Origin: Amycolatopsis orientalis DSM 43388
Lineage (GTDB): Bacteria > Actinomycetota > Actinomycetes > Mycobacteriales > Pseudonocardiaceae
Direction of reading: 5' to 3'
Length of the DNA: 64,000 nt
Assembly (NCBI RefSeq): GCF_000411975.1
Contig: NZ_ASXG01000166.1
Location: 124,001 to 188,000 of the forward strand
Shown: one piece after another, positions 50,062-58,948 of the stretch
Position numbering within the stretch: position 1 is the first letter of the stretch
Layout: every line of letters begins with the position of its first letter
Program-made: the position numbers and the translations under genes
The notes under the pieces: model-generated
Databases searched by the model: none
What the model was told of the DNA's origin: nothing
What the model saw: the letters and a program-made list of their open reading frames with translations, nothing else

Positions 50062-51484
50062 CGGCGTGGACCGCGGGTCGCCGGCCGGCCCACGGCATCG
50101 CCTCCTCCAAGAACGCCGCGACCCGCAGCAGCACCGATTCCGCACACCCCGGGCCGCCCAGCTGGACCCCGATCGGCAACCCTTGCGACGACTCGCCGAG
50201 CGGAAGGCTGATCGCCGGCGCGCCCGTCTGGTTGTACAACGGCGTGAACGAGCACGCGTCGAAAAGCTGCCTGGTCCACTCCGCCGCAGTCAGCTCGGCG
50301 TTCGCGTCGAGGCGGCCCAGCGGCAAGGCCGGAGTGTTCATCGTCGGAGTCAGCAACAGGTCGTACCCGGTGAAGAACCGGCCTGCCGCGCGGGAAACGA
50401 CATTCATCGCGCCCAGCGCCGCGGTCAGGTCCATCGCGCTGATCGAACGGCCGTACTCGACGCACGCCCACGTGGTCCGTTCGAGATTCTCCGGGCTCGC
50501 CGCGACCCCGGTCATCTCCTCGATCCCGGCGACCGCACCGGCCAGGAATCCCGACCACAGCACCTGATTGGCGTGCAGGAACGATTCCCACTCGAAGACC
50601 GGCGTCGCGCGTTCGACGTGGTGTCCCGCGGCCTCGAGCACGTGCGCGACCGCCTCAACCGTCCTCGCCACCTCGGGATCGACGTAGCTGCCCGCCCAGG
50701 ATTCAGTGTGCACCGCGATGCGCAGCCGCCCCGGGTCAGCCCCGACCTCTTCCAGCCACGGGCGCACGGGCGGGGCGAGGACGTACGGGTCGCCCGGATA
50801 GCTCACCGCCACCTCGTCGAGAAGCGCGGCGGTGTCCCGGACCGTCCGCGTCACCGCGAGTTCGACGCCCATGCCGTACAACGGATCCGCGAAGTCCGGA
50901 CCGGCGGGCACCCGGCCGCGGGTGGGCTTCAGGCCGACCAGGCCGGTGCAGGCGGCGGGAATGCGGATCGACCCGCCGCCGTCGTTCGCGTGCGCGAGCG
51001 GGAGCGCCCCGGCCGCGACGAGGGCCGCCGAACCGCCGCTGGAGCCGCCGGCACTGTGCGCGGTGTTCCACGGGTTGCGCGTCGAACCGTAGGCCAGCGC
51101 TTCGGAGTTGGCGTTGAAGCCCAGTTCCGGCGTGGTGGTGACGGCCAATGTCGCCAGGCCCGCCGCGCGGAATCGCTCCATCAGGTGGGTGTCCTCCGGC
51201 GGCACGACGCCCTTGCCGAGCAGCCGCGTGCCCATCCGGGTCGGCACTCCGGCGGCGTGCAGGACGAGGTCCTTGATCGCGAACGGGACGCCGGCGAACC
51301 GGCCGTCGCGCGAGTAGCCGAGCGGGCGCTCGAACGGGCCGGCGGCGACCGCGTTCAGCTCCGGGTTCACCTTGCCGACGGCTTCGGCCGCCAGCGCGGC
51401 GGCCTCCTCGGCGGCGACCTCTCCGGAGGCGATGACCGCGGCCAGCGCGGTCGCGTCGAGGGCGGCGTATTCGTCGAGGTTCAT
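50030..51484 (-). CDS. Amidase (amidase signature family)
   Basis: A 484-residue amidase. The catalytic triad is Lys in VPFAIKDLVLHA, cis-Ser in SAGGSSGGSAALVAAGALPL and the Ser of GGGSIRIPA. Such enzymes hydrolyse amides of many kinds, including aryl and fatty amides and the GatA reaction, but no GatB/C genes are nearby. ATG 51484 (MNLDEYAALDATALAAVIAS) is the family-like start. It stands alone, convergent with the esterase gene and divergent from a LuxR regulator. Confidence 0.9.
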   Translation of the reverse strand: MNLDEYAALDATALAAVIASGEVAAEEAAALAAEAVGKVNPELNAVAAGPFERPLGYSRDGRFAGVPFAIKDLVLHAAGVPTRMGTRLLGKGVVPPEDTHLMERFRAAGLATLAVTTTPELGFNANSEALAYGSTRNPWNTAHSAGGSSGGSAALVAAGALPLAHANDGGGSIRIPAACTGLVGLKPTRGRVPAGPDFADPLYGMGVELAVTRTVRDTAALLDEVAVSYPGDPYVLAPPVRPWLEEVGADPGRLRIAVHTESWAGSYVDPEVARTVEAVAHVLEAAGHHVERATPVFEWESFLHANQVLWSGFLAGAVAGIEEMTGVAASPENLERTTWACVEYGRSISAMDLTAALGAMNVVSRAAGRFFTGYDLLLTPTMNTPALPLGRLDANAELTAAEWTRQLFDACSFTPLYNQTGAPAISLPLGESSQGLPIGVQLGGPGCAESVLLRVAAFLEEAMPWAGRRPAVHAATGPGKSADS

Positions 51485-51639
51485 CCAGATCTCCTTGAGC
51501 CGGGGAACCGGAACGCTACGAGCGGGCGCCGCCGGCGGCATCGGCCGAAAAGCCGTTCCGTCCCCGCCGCGGACGTGCGCCCCGTTGACATCGCCGGCGG
51601 CGGGCGTTCATGCTCCCCTCCGGCAGCGGAGGTTCGGAA

Positions 51640-52590
51640 ATGGCCGCGGATGTGCAGTGGTGGACCCGGTTCGCCCGGGAAGTGCGCGCGGCCGGCCGGG
51701 GCGAGCTGCCCGTCGAAATTCCGCTCCGCGCGATGCGGGACGAACTCGGTTTCGCCTGCGCCGCCTTGGTGAGCGGCAGCAGGCAGCGAACCGCGACGGT
51801 CAACCTCGGCTACCCGGCGGACATGCTCGGGTACCTGACCACGACCTACCGCTGGACCTGCCCGATCCACCGCCGCGCCGCCCAGTCCGGGCTGCCGCTG
51901 CGCTTCGTCGACGTCCCGGACGTCCACGAGACCAGAACGTACCGGGAAGGCATTCGGCCCTACGGTTTCCGCGAAGGAGTGACTCTTCCGCTCGCGCCCG
52001 GCACCGGCCCGGAGCGGAGTTTCGTGGCGCTGAGTTCGACCCACGACCGGCCGCTCGACGACGGATCCGTCCTCGCGCTCACCATGCTCTCGCACGATCT
52101 TGCCCGGCTCGCCGATCCTGGCGGCGGGCCCGGCGAGCCCCCGGCCGACACCGTGCTGTTCGTTTCGCGGGCCAAGGTCGAGGTGCGTTCGACCGTGGCG
52201 CCGCACGTGCCGTTGAGCGAGCGCGAGTCCCGGCTTGCCGCGCGGTGCGCCACGACCGAACGGACCGGTTTCCGCCACCGGGACGCGGAAGGCGTCTGGT
52301 GGCGGGTGCTGGCGCGGCCGCGCCGTCCGGACGGCGTGCTGCTGCGGATGTCCCGCCTGCCCGATCCGGGTCCGTTGACCGAACGGGAACTCGACGTCGT
52401 CGGGCTGGTGGCGCGCGGGTGGCCGAACGAGCGGATCTCGGCAGCGCTGGGCATCGCCGTCCGGACGGTGCGCAGCCACGTCGAGTCGGCGCTGGGGAAG
52501 CTCGGCTGCGCGAACCGGACCGTGCTGGCCCGGCACGCGCTGGAGCACGACCTCGACTCCCTCGGCGCGCTGGAGGCCGCCCTCCGCTGA
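51640..52590 (+). CDS. LuxR family regulator with GAF-like sensor
   Basis: A 316-residue protein. The C-terminal helix-turn-helix is PLTERELDVVGLVARGWPNE, then RISAALGIAVRTVRSHVESA (about 253-300). The N-terminal half looks like a GAF-type sensor (FACAALVSGSRQRTATVNLG). ATG 51640 with GGAGG 8 bp upstream is preferred to ATG 51610. It is divergent from the amidase and upstream of a flavin oxidase, so its targets are not obvious. Confidence 0.85.
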   Translation: MAADVQWWTRFAREVRAAGRGELPVEIPLRAMRDELGFACAALVSGSRQRTATVNLGYPADMLGYLTTTYRWTCPIHRRAAQSGLPLRFVDVPDVHETRTYREGIRPYGFREGVTLPLAPGTGPERSFVALSSTHDRPLDDGSVLALTMLSHDLARLADPGGGPGEPPADTVLFVSRAKVEVRSTVAPHVPLSERESRLAARCATTERTGFRHRDAEGVWWRVLARPRRPDGVLLRMSRLPDPGPLTERELDVVGLVARGWPNERISAALGIAVRTVRSHVESALGKLGCANRTVLARHALEHDLDSLGALEAALR

Positions 52591-52593
52591 GCA

Positions 52594-52608
52594 GATTGTG
52601 TCACAATC
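52594..52608. promoter_or_regulatory. Candidate GntR operator
   Basis: GATTGTGTCACAATC has perfect 7-bp arms around one base, in the style of FCD-type GntR sites (TTGT...ACAA). A related half-site, GATTGTGTAC, lies at 52694-52703. Both are upstream of the flavin oxidase gene at 52732, and a GntR gene follows it. Confidence 0.6.
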
Positions 52609-52731
52609 CTTGCACTCCGGCTCGGCTCGTGCTTCACTCCTTCTGCCCGTAAGTTGCGCGAATACCGGCGCACCATGCACTTCACCGGGCGAGGATTGTG
52701 TACCTATTTCCCGGCGGCCAGGAGGCAGTGG

Positions 52732-53994
52732 ATGACCACGTTCGAGCCCGAGCACCTGCCCCGGCGGACGATCGCCCGGCGGCTGCCCCGGTTCTCGGAG
52801 ATCCGGCCGCTGCTCAAATTCCGGCAGCCCCGGTTCGACGTGCGCGAACGCTGCCTCGCCGCCGCGCACACCATCGACGACCTGCGCACCATCGCGCGCC
52901 GCCGCACGCCCCGGCCGGTCTTCGACTACGTCGACGGCGCGGCGGAGCAGGAAATCAGCCTGGGCCGGGCTCGGCGGGCCTTCGAGAACGTCGAACTGCA
53001 TCCGCGCGTGCTGCAGGACGTGACCGAGGTCGACCCGGCGACGTCAGTCCTAGGCGGACAGTCCGCGCTGCCGCTCGTGCTCGCGCCGACCGGGTTCACG
53101 CGGATGATGCACCACGAAGGCGAGATCGCCGTCGCCCGAGCGGCCGCCCGAGCCCGGATCCCGTATGTGCTTTCGACGATGGGAACCACCGACCTGGAAG
53201 ACGTCCGGGCGTGCGCGCCGTCCGCGCGGCAGTGGTTCCAGCTCTATCTCTGGAAGGACCGAGCCGCGAGCGAAGCGCTGGTGGGACGCGCGGCGGAAGC
53301 CGGGTACGAAGCGCTCGTCCTGACCGTCGACACTCCGATCGGCGGGGCGCGGATGCGCGATGTCCGGAATGGACTGACCATCCCGCCCACGCTGACGGTC
53401 CGCACCCTCGCCGGCATCGCGGTCCGGCCGTCCTGGTGGATGAACCTGCTGACCACCGAACCACTGCAGTTCGCCGCGCTGCACAACTTCGACGGCACGG
53501 TCGAAGAGCTGATCGGGACGATGTTCGACCCGTCGCTGACCGTCGAAGACCTGCGGTGGCTGCGCGAGCTGTGGCCGGGGAAGCTGATCGTCAAAGGAAT
53601 CCAGAGCGTGGCGGACGCCGAGGTGATGGCCGGTTCCGGCGTCGACGCCCTGGTGCTCTCGAACCACGGCGGCCGTCAGCTCGACCGCGCGCCGACCCCG
53701 CTCGAACTCCTGCCGCGCGTCGTGGACGCCGTCGGCGACGACTGCGAGGTCATCCTCGACACCGGCGTCCGGACCGGTGCCGACCTGGTCGCCGCGCGGG
53801 CGCTGGGCGCGTCGGCGGCGATGGTCGGCCGCGCCTACCTCTACGGCCTGATGGCCGCGGGCGAGCAAGGCGTCGAGCGCGCGATCGACATCCTCCGCGC
53901 CGAGTACCTGCGCACGCTGCGGCTTCTCGGCGTCACGCGCACCGACGAGATCAGCTCGGACCACGCCTCCCTGCGGCTGCCCTCCCGGCTTTGA
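52732..53994 (+). CDS. FMN-dependent alpha-hydroxy acid oxidase/dehydrogenase
   Basis: A 420-residue TIM-barrel flavoprotein of the lactate/mandelate oxidase family. FMN is bound by LVLAPTGFTRMMHHEGE and KLIVKGIQSVADAE, and the active His and Arg lie in LVLSNHGGRQLDRAP. It oxidises a 2-hydroxy acid to the 2-oxo acid. ATG 52732 has AGGAGG upstream. A GntR regulator follows and a palindrome precedes it, so expression is probably induced by its substrate, as for lactate (LldD/LldR type). Confidence 0.9.
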   Translation: MTTFEPEHLPRRTIARRLPRFSEIRPLLKFRQPRFDVRERCLAAAHTIDDLRTIARRRTPRPVFDYVDGAAEQEISLGRARRAFENVELHPRVLQDVTEVDPATSVLGGQSALPLVLAPTGFTRMMHHEGEIAVARAAARARIPYVLSTMGTTDLEDVRACAPSARQWFQLYLWKDRAASEALVGRAAEAGYEALVLTVDTPIGGARMRDVRNGLTIPPTLTVRTLAGIAVRPSWWMNLLTTEPLQFAALHNFDGTVEELIGTMFDPSLTVEDLRWLRELWPGKLIVKGIQSVADAEVMAGSGVDALVLSNHGGRQLDRAPTPLELLPRVVDAVGDDCEVILDTGVRTGADLVAARALGASAAMVGRAYLYGLMAAGEQGVERAIDILRAEYLRTLRLLGVTRTDEISSDHASLRLPSRL

Positions 53995-54024
53995 CGGCCG
54001 GGTCGGCTAAGATCGGCAGTCGCG

Positions 54025-54735
54025 GTGGCAAGTTCTGCGGAAACGAGTGGCGAAGTGCGCGAACAGGCGGGCAGTACGCCGGGGAGCATCGCGCAAGCCC
54101 TTCGCGACGATCTCCTGGACGGCCTCCTCGAACCCGGAACGCGGCTCACCGAGGAGTCGCTGAGCGCGCGTTTCGGCGCCGGCCGTCATTCGGTGCGCGC
54201 CGGCCTGCAGACGCTGGTGTCCGAGGGACTGCTAGAACACCAGCGCAACAAGGGAATCGTCGTCCCCGCCGTGACCGCCGAACGCATCGACGCGATGTGC
54301 TCGTACCGATCGATCCTGGAACTCGGCGCCCTGCGGCTCGCGCTGCTCCAGAACGCGAGCTTCGACGCGGTCGACGAGGCCGTCCGGCGGCTCGAGTCGA
54401 TGACCGCCGAAACCCCGTGGCGGCACGTGATCGAGGCGCACAGCGCGGTGCACACCGAGATCGTGGCCGCCAGCGGAAACCCTCGCGTGGTCGCCGCGCA
54501 CCGGGCCTGCGCGAACGAACTCAACTGCATGCTCGCGACGATCCGGGCCGAGTCGTCGGCCGCCCACCTGGCGGCGACGCACCGGCACCTCGTCGACCAG
54601 CTGCGGGCCGGCGGCGAGACCGCGCTCAAGGCGCTCGAGGACGACCTCGAACTCGGCGGCCGCGCGATGATGCACCTCGCGCTCCGGCGGCGGATCGGGG
54701 TGCCGTACCTGCTGCCCGGCGACGTCGACGCGTGA
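54025..54735 (+). CDS. GntR family regulator, FCD subfamily
   Basis: A 236-residue protein with a GntR winged helix (ALRDDLLDGLLEPGTRLTEE, then RFGAGRHSVRAGLQTLVSEG, about 24-75) and an FCD effector domain with the metal-binding pattern D...H...H (IEAHSAVHTEIVAAS, ATHRHLVDQL). The start is GTG 54025. It follows the hydroxy-acid oxidase by 30 bp and probably controls it through the palindrome at 52594-52608. Confidence 0.88.
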   Translation: MASSAETSGEVREQAGSTPGSIAQALRDDLLDGLLEPGTRLTEESLSARFGAGRHSVRAGLQTLVSEGLLEHQRNKGIVVPAVTAERIDAMCSYRSILELGALRLALLQNASFDAVDEAVRRLESMTAETPWRHVIEAHSAVHTEIVAASGNPRVVAAHRACANELNCMLATIRAESSAAHLAATHRHLVDQLRAGGETALKALEDDLELGGRAMMHLALRRRIGVPYLLPGDVDA

Positions 54736-54771
54736 GCGGCCTCGCCGGTTCTCCCCGGCAAGGCCGCTCAC
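54732..54771. terminator. Bidirectional hairpin terminator
   Basis: GTGAGCGGCCT (54732-54742) pairs perfectly with AGGCCGCTCAC (54761-54771); an inner GCCGG/CCGGC stem extends it. It overlaps the gntR stop and lies 7 bp before the ssuD end. Confidence 0.8.
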
Positions 54772-54777
54772 GAGCCT

Positions 54778-55932
54778 CTACAGCGCAGCCACCGCCCGCT
54801 CCCCCGGCACCGTGTGCACCACCGGCACCTCGTCGAGCAGCCCGCGCCGCGCCAGCTCCGGCCGCACTCCCTCGCCGAACCAGTACGCCTCCTCCAGATG
54901 CGGATAGCCGGACAGCACGAACTCCGACACCCCGGCGGCGTGGTACTCCTCGATGAGATCCGCGATTTCCGCGTAGCTCCCCACCAAAGCCGTTCCGGCA
55001 CCCCCGCGCACCAACCCGATCCCGGCCCACAGATGCGGATGGATCTCCAGCTCCCGCGCTGCAGTCCCGGCTCGGCCGCCGTGTAGCGCGACCATCCGCT
55101 GCTGCCCGACCGACTCGCTCGCCGCCAGCTGCGACTGGGCCTTCGCGATCTGCTCCGGGCTCAACGCGTCCAGCAGCTTCTGCGCCTCCGCCCAAGCCTC
55201 GGCCGACGTGTCGCGCGCGATCGTGTGCAGCCGGACCCCGAAGCGGACCGTCCGGCCGGCCTGTTCCGCCAGTTCCCGCACCTTGCCGATCTTTTCCGCG
55301 ACCTGCGCGGGCGGCTCGCCCCAGGTCAGGTAGACGTCGGCGTGCCGCGCGGCGACCGGGAGCGCCGCCGCCGAGGAACCGCCGAAGTACAGCGGCGGCA
55401 CCGGATCCGGCGCGGCGAGCGTCGTGGCTCCTTCGACGCGCAGGTGGTCGCCGGCGAAATCGAACGGTTTGCCCGACCACACGCCGCGCACGATCGAGAG
55501 GAACTCGTCGGTCCGGGCGTAGCGGGCGTCGTGGTCGTGCCAGTCGCCGAAGCGGCGCTGTTCGATCGCGTCGCCGCCGGTCACGATGTTCAGCAGCACC
55601 CGGCCGCCGGACAGCCGCTGGAACGTGCCGGCCATCTGGGCGGCGAGGGTCGGCGAGATGACGCCCGGCCGGAACGCGACCAGGAATTTCAGCTTGCTCG
55701 TCTCCCGGATCAGCGCGGCGGTGGTCAGCCAGGCGTCCTCGCACCAGGTGCCGGTCGGGGTCAGCACGCCCTCGAAACCGAGCCGCTCGGCCGCGCGGGC
55801 GACCTGCGCGAGGTAGTCCAGGTCCGCCGGCCGCTGCGCGCTCGGACCCTGGGATTTGTTGGCGTGGAAGCGTTCCACGATCGTCCGGCCGTCCCCGGTG
55901 GTCGGCAGGAACCAGTGCAGTGTGACGCTCAT
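54778..55932 (-). CDS. ssuD: FMNH2-dependent alkanesulfonate monooxygenase
   Basis: A 384-residue luciferase-like protein. It has LHWFLPTTGDGRTI, GVLTPTGTWCEDAWLTTAAL and QRLSGGRVLLNIVTGGD, all typical of SsuD. The enzyme cuts C1-C14 alkanesulfonates to aldehyde and sulfite with reduced FMN. It is the last gene of ssuC-B-A-D, overlapping ssuA by ATGA. The flavin reductase SsuE is not encoded nearby, so it must come from elsewhere. Confidence 0.95.
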   Translation of the reverse strand: MSVTLHWFLPTTGDGRTIVERFHANKSQGPSAQRPADLDYLAQVARAAERLGFEGVLTPTGTWCEDAWLTTAALIRETSKLKFLVAFRPGVISPTLAAQMAGTFQRLSGGRVLLNIVTGGDAIEQRRFGDWHDHDARYARTDEFLSIVRGVWSGKPFDFAGDHLRVEGATTLAAPDPVPPLYFGGSSAAALPVAARHADVYLTWGEPPAQVAEKIGKVRELAEQAGRTVRFGVRLHTIARDTSAEAWAEAQKLLDALSPEQIAKAQSQLAASESVGQQRMVALHGGRAGTAARELEIHPHLWAGIGLVRGGAGTALVGSYAEIADLIEEYHAAGVSEFVLSGYPHLEEAYWFGEGVRPELARRGLLDEVPVVHTVPGERAVAAL

Positions 55933-56939
55933 CCGTTCCTCCTCGCGGCTTCGATGTCAGGCCCGTATCGGCGGTCGACGAACGCCGCGAAGTCGACCTT
56001 CCCGGGCAGCGTGCCCTCGTTCGTGAACGCGTCGGCGAGCTGTTGTTCGGACGCGACGACGGCGTCGTCCAGCGGGATCGGCCGGTCCCGCCCGGCGGAC
56101 ACGGCCTTCTTCGCGACCTCGAGCTTCAGCCCGGTCTCCGCCGCCCACGCGCGCGCCCATTCGTCGGGATGCGAATTCGCCCACAGCTGGGCTTTCACGA
56201 CACGCTGCACGAAGTCCTTGATCGCCGAGTTCTTGCCCGGATCGGCGAGCGCGGTGGTGCTGGCCGTCTCGAAGGCGAGCCCGTTGGACGCGCCGCGGCC
56301 GTCGGCGAGCACGCGGGCGTGCGCGTCGATCTGCGCTTGTGCGGTGTAGGGATCCCAGATCGCCCACGCGTCGATCTGATGCTGAGTGAACGCCGCGAAC
56401 GCCTCGGACGGCTGCAGGAACGAGATCTTGATGTCCTTAGTGGACAGACCGGCCTTCTTGAGCGTGTTGAGCAGCTGCCCGTGCGCCGAACTCCCCTTCG
56501 CGACCCCGACCGTCTTGCCCCGCAACGAAGCCACGTCGGTCAGCGGCGAATCCGGCGGCACCAGAATGGTTTCCCGCTCCACGTTGCTCTTCGCGACGCT
56601 CACCACGGAGATCTTCGCCTTCGAGGCCGCGGCGAAAATCGGCGGGGTGTTGCCGACCCGGCCGACGTCGATCGCTCCCGCGGACGCCGCCTCCAGCAGC
56701 GGCGGGCCGGACGTGAACGTGGACCATTCGATCCGGTACGGCGCCCCGGCCAGCTGATTCGCCGCGGTCAGAAGGGATTTCACCCCGCCCTTCTGGTCGC
56801 CCACCCGAAGCGTGACCTTCTTCAGTTCCGCCGGCGACACCGCGGCGGGCACCGGCGCGCGACCGTCCGAAGCGGACGACGAGCAGGCGGCGAGCCCGGT
56901 CAGCAAAAGCGCCGCGGCCAGGACGTTACGCAGGTGCAC
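55929..56939 (-). CDS. ssuA: Aliphatic sulfonate ABC transporter substrate-binding lipoprotein
   Basis: A 336-residue protein with a lipoprotein signal (MHLRNVLAAALLLTGLAACS, lipidated Cys19) and an NMT1/SsuA-type binding domain (LRVGDQKGGVKSLLTAANQL, FAAFTQHQIDAWAIWDPYTA). It captures sulfonates outside the membrane for SsuBC. Its start overlaps ssuB by 14 bp and its stop overlaps ssuD. Confidence 0.93.
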   Translation of the reverse strand: MHLRNVLAAALLLTGLAACSSSASDGRAPVPAAVSPAELKKVTLRVGDQKGGVKSLLTAANQLAGAPYRIEWSTFTSGPPLLEAASAGAIDVGRVGNTPPIFAAASKAKISVVSVAKSNVERETILVPPDSPLTDVASLRGKTVGVAKGSSAHGQLLNTLKKAGLSTKDIKISFLQPSEAFAAFTQHQIDAWAIWDPYTAQAQIDAHARVLADGRGASNGLAFETASTTALADPGKNSAIKDFVQRVVKAQLWANSHPDEWARAWAAETGLKLEVAKKAVSAGRDRPIPLDDAVVASEQQLADAFTNEGTLPGKVDFAAFVDRRYGPDIEAARRNG

Positions 56940-57630
56940 TTTCGGTCACTCCCAAATCGGCCAGGACGCGGCTGCGCACCTCGGCATTGTCGGCGGCCTT
57001 CCGCGGACGCGGCTGGCCGAGAACGTGTTCGGCGACGATGCGGCCTTCGCCCAGGACGAGAATCCGGTCGGCGAGCACCAGTGCTTCGTCGACGTCGTGC
57101 GTCACCAGCAGCACCGCGGGCCGGTGGGTGCGCCACAGATCCTCGACGAGCCGGTGCATCGTCAGCCGGGTCAACGCGTCGAGCGCGCCGAACGGCTCGT
57201 CCAGCAACAGCAGATCCGGCTCGCGCACCAGCGCCCGGGCCAGCGAAACCCGTTGCGCCTCCCCGCCGGAAAGCGTGAGCGGCCACTTGTCGGCATGGTC
57301 CGCCAGCCGCACCTCCGCCAGCGCTTTCTCCGCCACCGCGCGGTCGTTGTCCTGCCGCAGCCCGAGCACGATGTTGCGCCAGACCTTCCGCCACGGCAGC
57401 AGCCGCGGCTGCTGGAACGCGACGGAAACCGTCCCGTCGACGCCGGCCGTGCCCTCGATGTCCGGATCCAGCCCGGCCAGCACCTTCAGCAGCGTCGACT
57501 TCCCGGACCCGCTCCGCCCGAGCAGCGCGACGAACTCGCCGCGGCCGATGTCCAGGTCGAGTCGGCTGAGGACGGTCCGGTCGCCGAACTTCTTCCCCAG
57601 GTCGCGGACCTCCACTACCGGGCTCGCCAT
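56926..57630 (-). CDS. ssuB: Aliphatic sulfonate ABC transporter ATP-binding protein
   Basis: A 234-residue ABC ATPase with Walker A GRSGSGKST (about residues 39-47), Q-loop FQQPRLLPW, signature LSGGEAQRV and Walker B LLLLDEPFGALD. It powers sulfonate uptake. ATG 57630 (MASPVVEVRDLGKKFG) overlaps the ssuC end by 16 bp. Confidence 0.94.
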   Translation of the reverse strand: MASPVVEVRDLGKKFGDRTVLSRLDLDIGRGEFVALLGRSGSGKSTLLKVLAGLDPDIEGTAGVDGTVSVAFQQPRLLPWRKVWRNIVLGLRQDNDRAVAEKALAEVRLADHADKWPLTLSGGEAQRVSLARALVREPDLLLLDEPFGALDALTRLTMHRLVEDLWRTHRPAVLLVTHDVDEALVLADRILVLGEGRIVAEHVLGQPRPRKAADNAEVRSRVLADLGVTESAPA

Positions 57631-58430
57631 CGCAAGGCCCTCCTTTCGAGCAGCCGGACGAGCGCGTCGGTGACGAGGCCCAGCACGGCGTAGACCACGA
57701 GCCCGACCACCACGACGTCGGTGCGCAGGAATTCGCGGGCATTGTTGATGAGATAACCGATCCCGGCGTCCGCGTTGACCGTCTCGCCGACGATCAGCGC
57801 CAGCCACGCGACCCCGAGCGACTGCCGCAACCCGACCAGCGTCTGCGGCAGCGCCCCCGGCAGGACGACGTGCCAGAGCCGTTCGGCGCGGGTGAAGCCC
57901 AGCGCCCGCGAGGCTTCCAGGAGCTGCGGATCGGCGGTGCGGATTCCCGAGTGGACATTCAGGTACAGCGGGAACGCCACGCCCAGCGCGACCAGGAAGA
58001 TCTTGGTCTCCTCGCCGATCCCGAACCACAGGATGAACAGCGGGATCAACCCGAGGAAAGGCAAGGTGCGCAGCATCTGCACCGGCGGGTCGACCAGCGC
58101 CTCGCCCCAGCGGGACAAGCCCGCGACGGCCCCGAGCAGCAGTCCGGCGAACGCCCCGAGCGCGAATCCCGCGCCGACGCGGCCCAGCGAAACCGCGAAC
58201 GCGCTGCCGAGTTCGCCGCTGCGCGCGACGTCGACCCCGGCTTGCAGCACGGTCCAGGGCGAGCTGAGTTTGTCGGGCGGCAACGCGCCGGTCGAGCTGG
58301 CGATCTGCCACGCCGCGACCAGCGCGACCGGGCTGATCCAGCGGCGCAGCGACGGCCACCGCCGCCTTCGCGCCCGCTTCGGCGCGGCCGTTTCGGCGCG
58401 CGGCAGCACGCCCGTGGTGGAAATCGACAC
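57615..58430 (-). CDS. ssuC: Aliphatic sulfonate ABC transporter permease
   Basis: A 271-residue membrane protein with about six helices. The EAA loop is EASRALGFTRAERLWHVVLP, which docks onto SsuB. A basic N-terminal tail (about 30 residues) precedes the first helix. It is the first structural gene after the Cys leader peptide, 41 bp downstream. Confidence 0.93.
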   Translation of the reverse strand: MSISTTGVLPRAETAAPKRARRRRWPSLRRWISPVALVAAWQIASSTGALPPDKLSSPWTVLQAGVDVARSGELGSAFAVSLGRVGAGFALGAFAGLLLGAVAGLSRWGEALVDPPVQMLRTLPFLGLIPLFILWFGIGEETKIFLVALGVAFPLYLNVHSGIRTADPQLLEASRALGFTRAERLWHVVLPGALPQTLVGLRQSLGVAWLALIVGETVNADAGIGYLINNAREFLRTDVVVVGLVVYAVLGLVTDALVRLLERRALRWRAR

Positions 58431-58471
58431 GGATTTCTCCCGGGTGGGGTTTTCGGTTCAGGGAAAGGGAT

Positions 58472-58555
58472 TCAGCGGCGGGACAGACAGACCGCGCTCG
58501 CCTGCTGCCGGAGGTCGACGTGCAGGCGGCAGACGAGGAGGACGCCGCGCTTCAT
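58472..58555 (-). CDS. Putative leader peptide of the ssu operon
   Basis: A 27-codon ORF read from ATG 58555: MKRGVLLVCRLHVDLRQQAS, then AVCLSRR and TGA. The RLHVDLRQQASAVC core matches the actinobacterial leader peptides found upstream of sulfur and cysteine genes (RxHVDLxxxxSAxC type). Cys codons lie at positions 9 and 23. In mycobacteria such ORFs attenuate the downstream operon when Cys-tRNA is plentiful. It is 41 bp before ssuC. No ribosome-binding site is obvious, so translation may be leaderless. Confidence 0.82.
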   Translation of the reverse strand: MKRGVLLVCRLHVDLRQQASAVCLSRR

Positions 58556-58948
58556 GCCCCCGAGCTTCGAGCCCCGGACGGGTGAAGTCAATGTCGTGCC
58601 GGAGCGCTCTCACGCACTGGAATCCGCGCGGCGGTGTACGGGCTTTGTTCACCGGGCGGGTACGCCGATGCCCGGGATGCGGGACGGATTTCCCGGTCCG
58701 CTGCCGAACATGAGCCGCTTCCGGCTGTTGCTCGGCCGCTCCAGCTCTGGGCACCGGCCTCGGTCGAGCCACCGGCGGACCGCGCTCAGCACGAAATTGT
58801 CGGTGCCGTGCGGTACAAGATCACCATGGTCATTTTCCCGGCACCGCAAGCGTTCTTCGCCCGCAACCCGCACCGTGCGCCCCGACGGCGCGTCCGGCTC
58901 GTAAGTGCCTTGCTGGCACCGCTTCGGGCGGCTGAACCGGAACCCGGC
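58556..58948. other. Gap upstream of the ssu leader
   Basis: No convincing gene. Short minus-strand ORFs here (for example 58649-58873) are Arg/Pro-rich without family features. The stretch should hold the ssu promoter just above 58555 and the end of the persulfide-dioxygenase-like gene. The codon pattern around 58700-58900 is irregular and could be decayed coding sequence, but nothing is recognisable. Confidence 0.5.

Noticed and set aside
58649..58873. 74-residue minus-strand ORF as a gene
   Set aside because: It has no recognisable motif or good ribosome-binding site and is rich in Arg and Pro.
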